64,000 bases of DNA, taken from contig NZ_LT629748.1 of NCBI RefSeq assembly GCF_900105005.1, forward strand, positions 2,046,001-2,110,000. Direction: 5' to 3'. The DNA is from Halopseudomonas litoralis. Lineage in GTDB: Bacteria; Pseudomonadota; Gammaproteobacteria; Pseudomonadales; Pseudomonadaceae. The notes under the pieces are model-generated. The model was given only the letters and a program-made list of their open reading frames with translations. It did not search any database and was not told the DNA's origin. Below are positions 18,887 to 28,500 of this stretch, piece after piece. A program made the position numbers and the translations under genes. The number at the start of each line of letters is the position of its first letter. Positions within the stretch are counted from its first letter, which is position 1.

Positions 18887-20683
18887 TTACGCCTCTGCTT
18901 TCTGCAGCAGTGTTTGCACCATCCGCCGCAGGCGTGCGGGAAGGACGGGTTTGTAGATGACGGATACGCCGGCCTGTTCGGCGGCGGCAGGCAGGGTGCT
19001 GCTGGTGTCGGCGGTAACCAGCGCTGCCGGACCGGTGTAGATGCCCGCCTCGCGCAGCGCCTCGATCAGTTCCAGGCCGGTCATGTCGCCTTCCAGATGG
19101 TAATCGGCGAGTATCAGATCCACCTGTTCATCGCGTTGTCCACCCTGCAGCAACCGGTCGCCCTTTTCATGACACTCGACCTCACAGCCCCAGTGGCGCA
19201 ACAGGGTTTCCATGGCTTCGCGGTTGACCAGGTCATTTTCAACCAACAGCACCCGCCCTTGCAGCGTTGTGCTGCCGAGCATCGGATTGAGCGTCGCTTC
19301 CTGCTGCCATTCACCCATCGGCACCTCTATCCAGAAACGAGCACCCTGCCCCGGTTCGGACTCCACGCCGGAGGGATATTCCAGCAGATGCTGAAGCTGT
19401 CGGCAGATCGACAACCCCAGTCCCACGCCCTTTTCCAGAGTACGCGCGGGGTTGCGCAGCTGGGTAAACTCCTCGAATATCCGCGCCTGCTCGTCGCGGC
19501 TCAAGCCGCAGCCGTCATCCACCACCGCAATTCGCATCTGCTCGTCTTTCTCGGTTACCACCACCTTCACCTGGCGGGCGCTCGCATGCACCAGTGCGTT
19601 GTTCAGATAGTTGCGAATCAGCCGCTCCAACAGCATGGGGTCGGTGTAGACGGCACTGTGCGGCGGGCACTCCAGCAGCAGCTCGATATCCCGCTCCCGC
19701 GCACTCACCTCAAAACCGGCGAGCAGGCGCTGAAACCAGCCCTGCAGGTTGATGTGCCGCAGTTGCGGACGCACCATGCCCACCGATAGCCGCGATATAT
19801 CCAACAGCGAATTGAGCATGGCCTGCAACAGATGGGTCGACTCGGCCAACCGCGTAACACTTTTGCGCGTGTCCGGCTCGACGACTTTTTCCTCCAGATG
19901 CCGAATGAACAGACTCATGGCATGCAGCGGCTGACGCAGATCATGACTGGCCGTGGCGAGAAAGCGCGTCTTGCTCTGGCTTTCCCGTTCGGCGCGGACC
20001 CGCGCTGCCTGCAGCAGCCGTTCATTGAGGTAGCCGCGGCGCAACATGTGCTCATAGGCATAGGCGCCGATGCTGCCCATCAAGGTGAAGCACCCCAGAA
20101 ACAGGCCGTTACCCAGTACCAGCTGCCGCGATGAGCCTATCAATATCTCTCCCACCAGATAACTGACCACGATGAACCAGGAGCCCAGTACCGAGTTGCG
20201 CATCGGCAGACCCAGCAGGAAGCAACCCGACAACAGGATCAGATACAACCCGTCATGGGTGACCGTCACCGGCACCTGCTGCACTCGGCAGACCAGAATC
20301 ACCATGACCACCATCAGTCCGGTGCATATATAACTCAGGGTCGCGGTATTGAAAGCCGTCCGCGGGACCACCCGGCCCGGGCGATTGGAGTACCAGATAC
20401 TGAAACATATCAGCAGCAACACCAGCACCCGTACGGTGATACTCAGCCTATACAACGACTCGGGCAGGAAGGCGTAATCCACCCAGATGAATAACAGCAT
20501 GAAGCCGATAGTGGAAACAGCGACCGGCAACACCCGACTGCACATCTTTCGATGCATGAAGTCCTGGAAGTCAGCTTCTATTGAGCTCGGAAACCGCAAT
20601 CGCCCAAGGCGACGACTCTGTACCAGCAGTCCTGGCTCGTCCAGACCAGGGGTAGCGTTCATCATTATTGTTGCCCTGTTCAT
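18887..20683 (-). CDS. Hybrid sensor histidine kinase with C-terminal receiver
   Basis: Membrane sensor kinase of 598 residues. Six or so hydrophobic segments fill residues 50-205, with no large periplasmic domain. The dimerisation box is TRFLATASHDLRQPLHAMSL, with the histidine as phosphosite. The ATPase has NYLNNALVHA, VVDDGCGL and GVGLGLSICRQL. A receiver follows with LILADYHLEGDMTGLELI. The ASHDLRQPLHA form of the H-box marks a subgroup common in pseudomonads. Start chosen at ATG 20683 because GGAAG precedes it; the frame also opens at TTG 20725. It is probably the partner of the convergent LuxR regulator. Confidence 0.88.
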   Translation of the reverse strand: MNRATIMMNATPGLDEPGLLVQSRRLGRLRFPSSIEADFQDFMHRKMCSRVLPVAVSTIGFMLLFIWVDYAFLPESLYRLSITVRVLVLLLICFSIWYSNRPGRVVPRTAFNTATLSYICTGLMVVMVILVCRVQQVPVTVTHDGLYLILLSGCFLLGLPMRNSVLGSWFIVVSYLVGEILIGSSRQLVLGNGLFLGCFTLMGSIGAYAYEHMLRRGYLNERLLQAARVRAERESQSKTRFLATASHDLRQPLHAMSLFIRHLEEKVVEPDTRKSVTRLAESTHLLQAMLNSLLDISRLSVGMVRPQLRHINLQGWFQRLLAGFEVSARERDIELLLECPPHSAVYTDPMLLERLIRNYLNNALVHASARQVKVVVTEKDEQMRIAVVDDGCGLSRDEQARIFEEFTQLRNPARTLEKGVGLGLSICRQLQHLLEYPSGVESEPGQGARFWIEVPMGEWQQEATLNPMLGSTTLQGRVLLVENDLVNREAMETLLRHWGCEVECHEKGDRLLQGGQRDEQVDLILADYHLEGDMTGLELIEALREAGIYTGPAALVTADTSSTLPAAAEQAGVSVIYKPVLPARLRRMVQTLLQKAEA

Positions 20684-20849
20684 TGCACTGCTTCCAAGCC
20701 TACGCCGTTGTGAACAATCGACCAACCCCGCCTATGGGCAAAACCCCGCCGCGCCGGCGGCAGTTTTGCCAACTGACTCACAACCCTGATTCTCAAGGGC
20801 GGTCTTCCCGGTCCCGGTCTGCTATAACGACCACCTTGTTCGTCAGACA

Positions 20850-22913
20850 ATGGAACACAGGATGTTCGCCCCGGCCAATACCGCGCATTTCACGCTCGAC
20901 ATTCCCCGCCTCGACCACGACTTCAAGGTGCTGTCCTTTCAAGGCACCGAGGCCATCAGCCAGCCTTATTGCTTTGAGCTGGATCTGGTCAGCGAACGTC
21001 CAGACCTGGATATCGAAAGCCTGCTGCACCAGCCGGTGTTTCTCAACTATGCAGGCCCGGGCAAGGGTATACACGGACTCATCCACAGCATCGCCCAGGG
21101 CGAATCCGGCAAACGCCTGACCCGCTACCGGGTAACCCTGGTACCGCGCCTGGCCTACCTGCAACACGCGACCAACCAGCGGATTTTCCAGCACAAGAGC
21201 GTGCCGCAGATCATCACCGAGGTACTCAAGGGCCACGGCATCTTCACCGATTCCTTCCGCTTCCAACTGCGTGAGGAAGGTTTCGAAAGAATCTACTGCA
21301 CCCAATACGGCGAAACCGACCTGCATTTCATCCAGCGCCTGTGTGAAGAAGAAGGCATCCACTACCACTTCCAGCACAGCCCAGACGGCCATCAACTGGT
21401 ATTCGGTGAAGACCAGACCCTCTTTCCCACACTGCCGCCAACCCGGTTCAATCAGGGCAGCGGCATGGTTGCCGACGAACCGGTCATCAAACGCTTCAAT
21501 CTACGCCTGCAAACCCGCCCCAGCCACGTCACCCGCCGCGACTACAACTTTGAAAAACCGCGCCTGCTGATGGAAAGCGCAGCGCAAAGCGAAGCCCTGC
21601 CCACCCTGGAAGACTACGCCTACCCGGGCCGCTTCAAACACCGCGACCGAGGCACCCATCTCACCACCCGCACCCTGGAAACCCACCGCAGCGACTATCG
21701 CCTGATCAATGGCAAAAGCGACCAGCCCTTGTTGATCAGCGGACATTTTCTGGCGTTGACCGAGCACCCTCGTCAGGAATGGAATGATCTCTGGCTACTG
21801 ACCTCGGTAACCCACGAAGGCAAACAACCCCAGGTACTGGAAGAGTCTGTCACCAGTGATGTAAATCCAGAAGAGGGTTTTACCCAAGGCTACCGCAACA
21901 CCTTCACCGCCACCCCCTGGGATGTGATCTTCCGCCCCCAAACAGTCCACAAAAAACAAACCATCGCCGGCAGCCAATCCGCCGTCATCACCGGCCCCGA
22001 AAACGAAGAAATCCACTGCGACGAATACGGCCGCGTCAAAGTCCAGTTCCACTGGGACCGCCACGGCCAGGCCGACGCCAAAACAAGCTGCTGGCTCAGA
22101 GTGGCCAGCAACTGGGCCGGCGACCGTTACGGCGGCATCGCCATTCCAAGAATAGGCATGGAAGTCCTGGTCTCCTTCCTCGAAGGCGACCCCGACCAAC
22201 CGCTGATCACCGGCTGCCTGTACCACAAGACCCACCAGGTCCCGTACAGCCTGCCCGAACACAAAACCCGCAGCGTATTCAAAACCCTGAGCACTCCCGG
22301 CGGAGACGGCTTCAACGAACTGCGCATCGAAGACAAGGCCGGCGAAGAGCAGATCTTTATCCACGCCCAACGTGACTGGGACCAGAACATCCAGCACGAC
22401 CAGACCACCCACATCGGCAACGAACGCCACGACCGCGTCGAGGCCAACAGCTACACCGAACTGCTGGCCGAAGAACACCACACCACCCACGCCGACCGCA
22501 AAACCGAAATCAAGGCCGACGACCACCTGACTATCGCCAATAACCAGCACATCAAACTCGGCACCGCCCATCTACTCGCCGCCGGCCGCGAAATCCATCT
22601 CAAGGCCGGCCAGAAAGTGATCATCGAAGCCGGCATGGAAATCACCCTTAATGCCGGTGGCAGTTTCATCAAGATCGACCCCAGCGGTATCACCGTCGTG
22701 GGCCCTCAGGTGCGGATAAACTCAGGCGGCAGTCCGGCAAAAGGCAGTGGCAGCGCGCCAGTCCTGCCGGGCCTTGTCCAGGCAGCGGATGCAGATCATG
22801 CCGGTGAGGTATTGATCCCTCTGCCCAAGCTGCTGAACGAATCAGGCATCACTCCTCTGTGCGGAAAACAAGCTGACGGCGATTGCAGTCGTGGAGATTG
22901 CCCATGTCGATAA
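20850..22913 (+). CDS. vgrG: Type VI secretion tip protein VgrG
   Basis: Spike protein of the type VI secretion tube; it carries effectors out of the cell. The N-terminal half is gp27-like, with GIHYHFQHSPDGHQLVFG and DEYGRVKVQFHWDR; RVASNWAGDRYGGIAIPRIG leads into the gp5-like needle, followed by a DUF2345-type beta helix (HITLNAGGSFIKIDPSG-like repeats). The protein (687 residues) ends in a cysteine-rich stretch (CGKQADGDCSRGDCPC). The start may be 20850 or ATG 20862; neither has a strong ribosome site. No other T6SS structural genes are near, so this is an orphan vgrG cluster. Confidence 0.92.
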   Translation: MEHRMFAPANTAHFTLDIPRLDHDFKVLSFQGTEAISQPYCFELDLVSERPDLDIESLLHQPVFLNYAGPGKGIHGLIHSIAQGESGKRLTRYRVTLVPRLAYLQHATNQRIFQHKSVPQIITEVLKGHGIFTDSFRFQLREEGFERIYCTQYGETDLHFIQRLCEEEGIHYHFQHSPDGHQLVFGEDQTLFPTLPPTRFNQGSGMVADEPVIKRFNLRLQTRPSHVTRRDYNFEKPRLLMESAAQSEALPTLEDYAYPGRFKHRDRGTHLTTRTLETHRSDYRLINGKSDQPLLISGHFLALTEHPRQEWNDLWLLTSVTHEGKQPQVLEESVTSDVNPEEGFTQGYRNTFTATPWDVIFRPQTVHKKQTIAGSQSAVITGPENEEIHCDEYGRVKVQFHWDRHGQADAKTSCWLRVASNWAGDRYGGIAIPRIGMEVLVSFLEGDPDQPLITGCLYHKTHQVPYSLPEHKTRSVFKTLSTPGGDGFNELRIEDKAGEEQIFIHAQRDWDQNIQHDQTTHIGNERHDRVEANSYTELLAEEHHTTHADRKTEIKADDHLTIANNQHIKLGTAHLLAAGREIHLKAGQKVIIEAGMEITLNAGGSFIKIDPSGITVVGPQVRINSGGSPAKGSGSAPVLPGLVQAADADHAGEVLIPLPKLLNESGITPLCGKQADGDCSRGDCPCR

Positions 22914-23803
22914 CCGCCATGGAGTCACTGCTGAGCAGCTCCCGCATTCGCCTTGATGATCTCGACTCTGCCGGACAATCCCTGTGCTTCATCATCGATC
23001 AGAGTCGTCAGCCAGAGGCGCTGAAGCGCCTGTATGGCCTTGGCCATCCCCTGGACCAGCACAATCTCTTCCTGGGGACCGAATTCGCCGCGCTCGCTGA
23101 CAAAGGCCCGATCTGGATCAGCGCTCCGGAAACCGCGGAGCTGAAAGCGCTCGCCGCCGAGCTTTGCCAACAACGTAACGCCGGTATCTGCCTGTTGACG
23201 AGAGATGTGCAGCAAGCTCTCAAACATGCGCGCTGGCTGCTCAAGACGAATGACGGCTCCGGTGGCCAGAGCCTGCTCAGTTATTACCGTGCCAGCCTCT
23301 GGGCCGCGCTTGTGACTGCCGCCGAACGCCCGTCCGCCCACCTGTTGGGACCATGGACCAGCGTCTTCAGCCCGGCCCCCCGGCATTTTGGCGACGGCAA
23401 TGGTGACTGGATCGCCTGGCCTGCCAGTGAGGAGCCTCTGGCCCCAACCGCTTACGCCATGCACTTCAACCTGCCACCTGAAACCGCCGCGCGGCAAGGC
23501 CACTTCGGATGGTTGTACTGGCTCGACGAAGAGTATACCGCCTTCGGCTCGCCGGAGACCCGATCACTGCCCTCCATAATTGACCACCTGGAGCTACTGG
23601 CCCGGCACGGCATTCATCAGGCACGCCATCTACGGGAGCTGGCAGCACTGCTAACCGGCCCACCGCTGGAAGACAGCCCCGACGCCATGGCGATATTGGC
23701 CAGCGACCTACTGGCTTATCAGAAAACGGATCAGTTGAAGAAGTTGACAGCTGCTGCCCCGCTACGTGAACAGGACAACTGGAATCATCATGGAATTCGA
23801 TAA
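22904..23803 (+). CDS. DUF4123 type VI effector chaperone (Tap/TEC type)
   Basis: Adaptor that loads a cognate effector on its VgrG. Start chosen at ATG 22904, preceded by GGAGA and overlapping the vgrG stop by 10 bases. DUF4123 occupies the first half (AGQSLCFIIDQSRQPEALKR ... PWTSVFSPAPRHFGDGNG). The gene overlaps the next one by 14 bases, so vgrG, chaperone and effector are translationally coupled. Family knowledge says such chaperones pair with the downstream effector. The protein has 299 residues. Confidence 0.85.
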   Translation: MSITAMESLLSSSRIRLDDLDSAGQSLCFIIDQSRQPEALKRLYGLGHPLDQHNLFLGTEFAALADKGPIWISAPETAELKALAAELCQQRNAGICLLTRDVQQALKHARWLLKTNDGSGGQSLLSYYRASLWAALVTAAERPSAHLLGPWTSVFSPAPRHFGDGNGDWIAWPASEEPLAPTAYAMHFNLPPETAARQGHFGWLYWLDEEYTAFGSPETRSLPSIIDHLELLARHGIHQARHLRELAALLTGPPLEDSPDAMAILASDLLAYQKTDQLKKLTAAAPLREQDNWNHHGIR

Positions 23804-26800
23804 CTACCTCGTCGTTACGGGAGACACGCTCGGAGATATCGCCCAACAACACGGCACCACCGTCGAGCGGCTGCTACAGCTCAATCCCTTCATTCGCAAT
23901 GCTGACCATATCCAGGCAGGATGGAATCTCAGCGTACCCAGGCAGGCCGCCGAGGCAGTTACAGCTGGCCCCGACACGCAACCAGCAACGGCATCGGGGT
24001 CAATGATGCTGGAGCTCGGACCGGAGGCACCCATTGACGAAAGTTGCGATGTCACGTTCGATGATGGCGCCCCCGCCTGCAACACCCGGTTTGCCGGGAT
24101 TCTGTACGCCACCGAGGAGCGGCAGTTCTGGTTGTTGCCAGAGCCGGCACTCGATGCGATCGGCGAAGCCACCTCGACCCTGGCAAATAGAATATCGCCA
24201 GACAAGCCCGCTCATGAGCGTCAACAGGGCCTGGATGAAAGCGGTCTGTTGGAGTATTTCCTGCAGCCGAAGTTGACCAACTTTCTCAGCGGGGACGACC
24301 TCACCCGCGCTTTGCAGATCGAAGCTCAGGTCCCCGATATCGATAACTGGTATTACTGGTGGTCGCTCAAGGCGCAGGATCTGAACCTACCGCGCAACCC
24401 GTTTGATCGGCCGCAGATGCGTCACCCTTACTCAGAAGAAAACAGAGAACATAACCGGCAGGCAGAGGCATACATACGCCAGGCGAAATCACGTCAGGCT
24501 GAGATGGAGGCACTGCATCGAGAGCGTGCCGAACTGCAACAACTCCATGAGGAGTGGGCAACACTGCAGAAGAAGGCGTTGGCGGTAGCCAGGAGCGAGG
24601 GCTACGCCTACGAAAATGGCGCGCTGTTCTCACCCGACGCCCTGGAAGCGCGCAAACGGGTACAGCGCTATCTGGACGAGCGCCAGCAGGTAATGCGCAG
24701 CAATCTGAATGCAGACGCCATAGCGGAGATTCTGGCTGAAGGAAAGGCGCTGGAGCAGGAGTCACGCTTATGTCTGCAGCCGTGCTATGGCCAATTGGAC
24801 AAGCTGCACCGGTGGCGAATGTACAACCTGCCAAAACTGGAACTTTATCAGGATTACATCGATGCCATTCTCGATGTGGCCGATTATGGCCTGGCCGTTC
24901 CTGAATATGCCCTGACACCGAACCCCAGCAGTGGGTTGGCTGCCGGGGAGAGAGCGCTGCAAGTCTATCTTGAAGCTCAGCGCCACCAGGCCGCGGTCAC
25001 CGCCCGGCTGCAGAAGAAATATCAGGATTGGGTCCGAGCGACGGGCACCAACGCCCCGCCACCTGCTGGGCTGGTCGATGCCGAGCAGCAGGAATGGGAT
25101 GAATTGCAGAAGCTACTTGACGACCTGCACCAGCAGGCGCACCGCAACCTGAAAGCCAGCCCGATTCGCAGACATTTACTGTGGGACCCTGAACAATTCA
25201 CCCCGCGCCCCGTCGAGAGACTGGTCCGAGGCGACTTCCCGCTGCGGGAAGCCAGCCTGCTCGGGACCGGCAACAAGGTGGTTGAAGCGCTCAGCCTGTT
25301 TGATCTGAGCAATATCGGCGAGCAGCTGAAAGCCAATGGCAAAAAAGTCGTGGATGACCTGGGCAAAGCGATCAGACGCATTCCGATCAACGACAAACGC
25401 GGTCTGAGCACCACCACCAGCCTGTTTCAACAATGGCTGGAAGGTCATGGCGCCATCGCCATTCATGACCAGGCGGGAGACTGGTTTGATAAGCACGGCT
25501 GGTTCGAAGTCGACCAACTCAGTTCATATCTGCAGGCCCGCTCGATCAAGGTCGCCCAACTGGAAGACGCTGCGGCGCGTCAGGCCTGGGGACAGAATCT
25601 GCGCCAGATGCTATTTCGTGCAGATATTCGTGACCACATGCGGCTCTTCGACCCCAGCCCGTCTGCGCAACTGGTGCGCTGCCTGACGCCACCGCAGGAT
25701 TCGCTGCATAACGGCGTGACCGTGAAAGGCCCCAGCCTCAGCCTCGCTGGCGGACTGCAGACCTCGGTCAAGGCGAACATCGGCATTGACCTGGCGCAGG
25801 GGGTAGTCGAGCTGTTCAGTGTCAATCTGCCGGCCCGCGCGGAGGCCAAAGATCTCATGCTGACTTACCTGAACCACAGCGGCGAACAGGTTCAGTTCAG
25901 CCTCGGTCGCTACTCGATGCATCTAAGTGCCCTGGCCTGGGGTTATGCGGGAGCGGCCATGCTGCTGTCTGCCAGCATCAGCCTCGCACCCAACCACCCC
26001 GCATGGGGCAAACCCGGGCTGACTGCGGAAGAACGGGCCCAGCGGCGAGGCGCCGACCTGAAAGACCGCATCGACATCCGCAACGGCGCCGGTGCGCAGT
26101 TCAGCGTTTTCGCCGGCATACAGGCGGGAGTCTCCCTGACCGGCGCACTCAATTGGGCACCGCCGTCACATATCGCAACCCTGCGCACCCTCCCCGCCGG
26201 CCGACCCGGCGCGCACAGCACCAGCCCGGACAATCACTGGCTCAGCCTGGCCAGCCTTAACGCCGGTGTAGCCGCAGCCGCAGGCGTAGGCGCCAACGCC
26301 CAGATCAATCTATCCCTGACCGGTGGCCAACTGATGCTGAGCATGAAAGCCTCACTGGTAGCCGGCCCGGGAGTCAAAGGGGAATACAGCTTTGCAATCA
26401 GCTATGCCGGCGTGGTCGACCTGATCAACCTCTTCCGCCGCGAACTACACCGAAACCACGGCAACCCCCTGGAATGGGTAACCGACGATGCGGCCAGCTT
26501 CATGTCCAAACTCATCACCCTCGGCGCAAACGGCCTGAGCGTGCCGATGCTTTACTTGATGGGTCTGGATACCATCATGTCCTTGTATGAGGCGCTGACC
26601 GATGGGGCGCGGGGCGGGCCGATAGCCTTGGCCATTATGGAATACGAGAACACTGCGGAGCTCGCGCAATGGTTTATCGAAGCTCCCCCTGCAGCGTTGG
26701 GGCCAATTCTGATGACACTTACGGCAGCCCCGCGGAGTTTTAGCGTGACGAACACAACCGTTACACAAGACGCTGCGATACGACATGACCAAGAGGAGAT

Positions 26801-27164
26801 ATCCCGGGAGCAATGCCGTAGCATCCAGCAGCGCGCTATCGATCGAATTTTCAGCTGGATCACGGTTGTTGCGAAAGCGTCTGACACGAACCTTGAACGC
26901 GCTCAGCAGCAGTTTGGCCACGCTTGTATGCACATGAATCGCTTTGGTGTTCCAGAGCCAAACTTATCGCGAATTTATCGCAGAAATCGGTTGAAACTAG
27001 ACTTATTTATGGCGGCAGCTAGTAGCACAATGGCACCTGGCATGGTTGGAACGCAAGAACGTTACAAGTCTAATATCGCTATACTTGCCGCCACTCACGA
27101 CTCCACACACGAATACCATCCTGACACTAATTATGTATGGGCGAGAGGAGTAGGCCCGTTTTAG
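23790..27164 (+). CDS. Large LysM-tipped candidate type VI effector
   Basis: 1124 residues, start ATG 23790. Residues 6-50 form a LysM domain (YLVVTGDTLGDIAQQHGTTV ... GWNLSVP). A charged, coiled-coil-like region follows near 215-300 and a glycine-alanine-rich part near 640-900 with hydrophobic stretches (AGAAMLLSASISLAP; AGVAAAAGVGANAQINLSL). It has no signal peptide. Position after a DUF4123 gene marks it as cargo. The membrane-active look of the middle suggests a pore-forming or membrane-disturbing toxin, but no catalytic motif is recognised. The last 130 residues are encoded by visibly more A/T-rich DNA, as if the C-terminus had been exchanged. Activity unknown. Confidence 0.7.
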   Translation: MEFDNYLVVTGDTLGDIAQQHGTTVERLLQLNPFIRNADHIQAGWNLSVPRQAAEAVTAGPDTQPATASGSMMLELGPEAPIDESCDVTFDDGAPACNTRFAGILYATEERQFWLLPEPALDAIGEATSTLANRISPDKPAHERQQGLDESGLLEYFLQPKLTNFLSGDDLTRALQIEAQVPDIDNWYYWWSLKAQDLNLPRNPFDRPQMRHPYSEENREHNRQAEAYIRQAKSRQAEMEALHRERAELQQLHEEWATLQKKALAVARSEGYAYENGALFSPDALEARKRVQRYLDERQQVMRSNLNADAIAEILAEGKALEQESRLCLQPCYGQLDKLHRWRMYNLPKLELYQDYIDAILDVADYGLAVPEYALTPNPSSGLAAGERALQVYLEAQRHQAAVTARLQKKYQDWVRATGTNAPPPAGLVDAEQQEWDELQKLLDDLHQQAHRNLKASPIRRHLLWDPEQFTPRPVERLVRGDFPLREASLLGTGNKVVEALSLFDLSNIGEQLKANGKKVVDDLGKAIRRIPINDKRGLSTTTSLFQQWLEGHGAIAIHDQAGDWFDKHGWFEVDQLSSYLQARSIKVAQLEDAAARQAWGQNLRQMLFRADIRDHMRLFDPSPSAQLVRCLTPPQDSLHNGVTVKGPSLSLAGGLQTSVKANIGIDLAQGVVELFSVNLPARAEAKDLMLTYLNHSGEQVQFSLGRYSMHLSALAWGYAGAAMLLSASISLAPNHPAWGKPGLTAEERAQRRGADLKDRIDIRNGAGAQFSVFAGIQAGVSLTGALNWAPPSHIATLRTLPAGRPGAHSTSPDNHWLSLASLNAGVAAAAGVGANAQINLSLTGGQLMLSMKASLVAGPGVKGEYSFAISYAGVVDLINLFRRELHRNHGNPLEWVTDDAASFMSKLITLGANGLSVPMLYLMGLDTIMSLYEALTDGARGGPIALAIMEYENTAELAQWFIEAPPAALGPILMTLTAAPRSFSVTNTTVTQDAAIRHDQEEISREQCRSIQQRAIDRIFSWITVVAKASDTNLERAQQQFGHACMHMNRFGVPEPNLSRIYRRNRLKLDLFMAAASSTMAPGMVGTQERYKSNIAILAATHDSTHEYHPDTNYVWARGVGPF

Positions 27165-27193
27165 TTTGTGACGGGAGTCTAGAACAAAACGCG

Positions 27194-27331
27194 ATGAAGT
27201 TTAACATCAACTCAGAAAGCCACAAAATGGAAGGCCCCATCCACCCGTCTCTTACTCCCAGACAAGCTGAGTATCTACTGAGCAGCTCCGGGATTCATAA
27301 CACATTGAGGATGACTAGAACCAATGTTTAA
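27194..27331 (+). CDS. Small open frame between effector and Sel1 gene
   Basis: 45 codons beginning MKFNINSESHKMEGPIHPSL. It ends eight bases inside the next gene, an overlap that suggests translational coupling. No ribosome site is clear and no family is recognised. It may be a remnant of an exchanged effector tip or immunity gene, or not a gene at all. Confidence 0.3.
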   Translation: MKFNINSESHKMEGPIHPSLTPRQAEYLLSSSGIHNTLRMTRTNV

Positions 27332-28304
27332 AAAAGCAGCGTTCGGCCTGTGCTTGCTGATACTTACCTGCACAGCCGTATGGAGTGGAACCCTGACGCC
27401 TGAGCAACGGGACGCGCGTGAAACTGGCATCCGATTATATAACCAATACAAAGCCATATCCGCTACGCCGTTCCTTGAGACCGCAGCCCAAGCCGGCGAC
27501 GCTGAAGCTCAGTATTACTTGGGAGAAGCCTTGCGAAAAAACAATCGTTTCATGACGCATGAGTCCCATAAATGGCTGGAGGCCGCAGCCAATCAGGGCC
27601 ATATCTACGCCATGATTCGGCTAGGTCGGAGCGGCAATGACCTTTGCGCAGTCATGGGGAATTGTCCCAGCGGCAGCAAATCCCCGGGGGATTGGCTACG
27701 GCACGCCTATCGGGTAGCCCTCCCCCTCGCTGAACAGGGTGATCCTGAAGCGATGTTTTTAATGTACAAAATCACACTTGATACCGACTGGCGAGCCAAG
27801 GCTGCAGAGGCCGGTTATGCCTTGGCTCAGTATGGTGAGGCAATTTCCATTAAACAGGGTCGCGGGTTTTATTTATTTGGCAACCGGAAAAAAGCCGTTG
27901 AGAAATGGTTCAAGGGTTCCGCCGAAGGCGGCTACCCGCTGAGCATGCAGTATTATCAGGTCATACTGGCCGAAAGGGATGATTGGGAAGGCGTGCGCTA
28001 TTGGCAGTATAAGGCAGCAGAAACGGGGCATGCTGACAGCATATATACGTTGGGAGCCTACTTGTCGCATGAGCCGGAGGGCGCTGGGCACAAGCTTGAT
28101 CTGGTCAAGGGATACGGGTTGATTTCATTGCTTCTGGAACTGGATGGTGGAGGTTGGCTGCTAACTACAGTAGAAGAAACATTACCTCTAGTCGCCGCCA
28201 AAATGACACCCGAACAAATCGAACAAGCTCTGAAGTTCGCCGAGGAATGGAAAGCCACCCATCCGCCGGTATCTTATTTCCCCGATAAGCTCAGCATTTA
28301 TTGA
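27324..28304 (+). CDS. Exported Sel1-repeat protein, candidate immunity protein
   Basis: 326 residues with an N-terminal signal sequence (KKAAFGLCLLILTCTAVWSG). Sel1/TPR-like repeats follow: AAQAGDAEAQYYLGEALRK, AAANQGHIYAMIRLGR, AAEAGYALAQYGEA, SAEGGYPLSMQYYQ and AAETGHADSIYTLGAYLS. A periplasmic repeat protein directly behind a type VI effector is a common arrangement for immunity proteins, so that role is inferred from position. Base composition is lower in GC than the surrounding housekeeping genes. It could also be an unrelated adaptor. Confidence 0.68.
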   Translation: MFKKAAFGLCLLILTCTAVWSGTLTPEQRDARETGIRLYNQYKAISATPFLETAAQAGDAEAQYYLGEALRKNNRFMTHESHKWLEAAANQGHIYAMIRLGRSGNDLCAVMGNCPSGSKSPGDWLRHAYRVALPLAEQGDPEAMFLMYKITLDTDWRAKAAEAGYALAQYGEAISIKQGRGFYLFGNRKKAVEKWFKGSAEGGYPLSMQYYQVILAERDDWEGVRYWQYKAAETGHADSIYTLGAYLSHEPEGAGHKLDLVKGYGLISLLLELDGGGWLLTTVEETLPLVAAKMTPEQIEQALKFAEEWKATHPPVSYFPDKLSIY

Positions 28305-28500
28305 GTCAGTACAGCCATCCCAGAGCCTCCCGCTTACTTGAATGCTCTCCATTAAACGGGGCATTTACTGACGCCAGATCACTTGGCTACGCCCTCCCCC
28401 TACGCAAGATGATCCCGGAGCGTCCGTGGGCTGATTGCCTCGGGAGCATTGGCCTCTATACTGGGTGACTCAGTCATCTGTTTCACACCGGGGAAGTCTC

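Noticed and set aside
20850..22913. vgrG as a prophage tail spike gene
   Set aside because: No other phage genes nearby; a DUF4123 chaperone and effector follow, which is a type VI arrangement.
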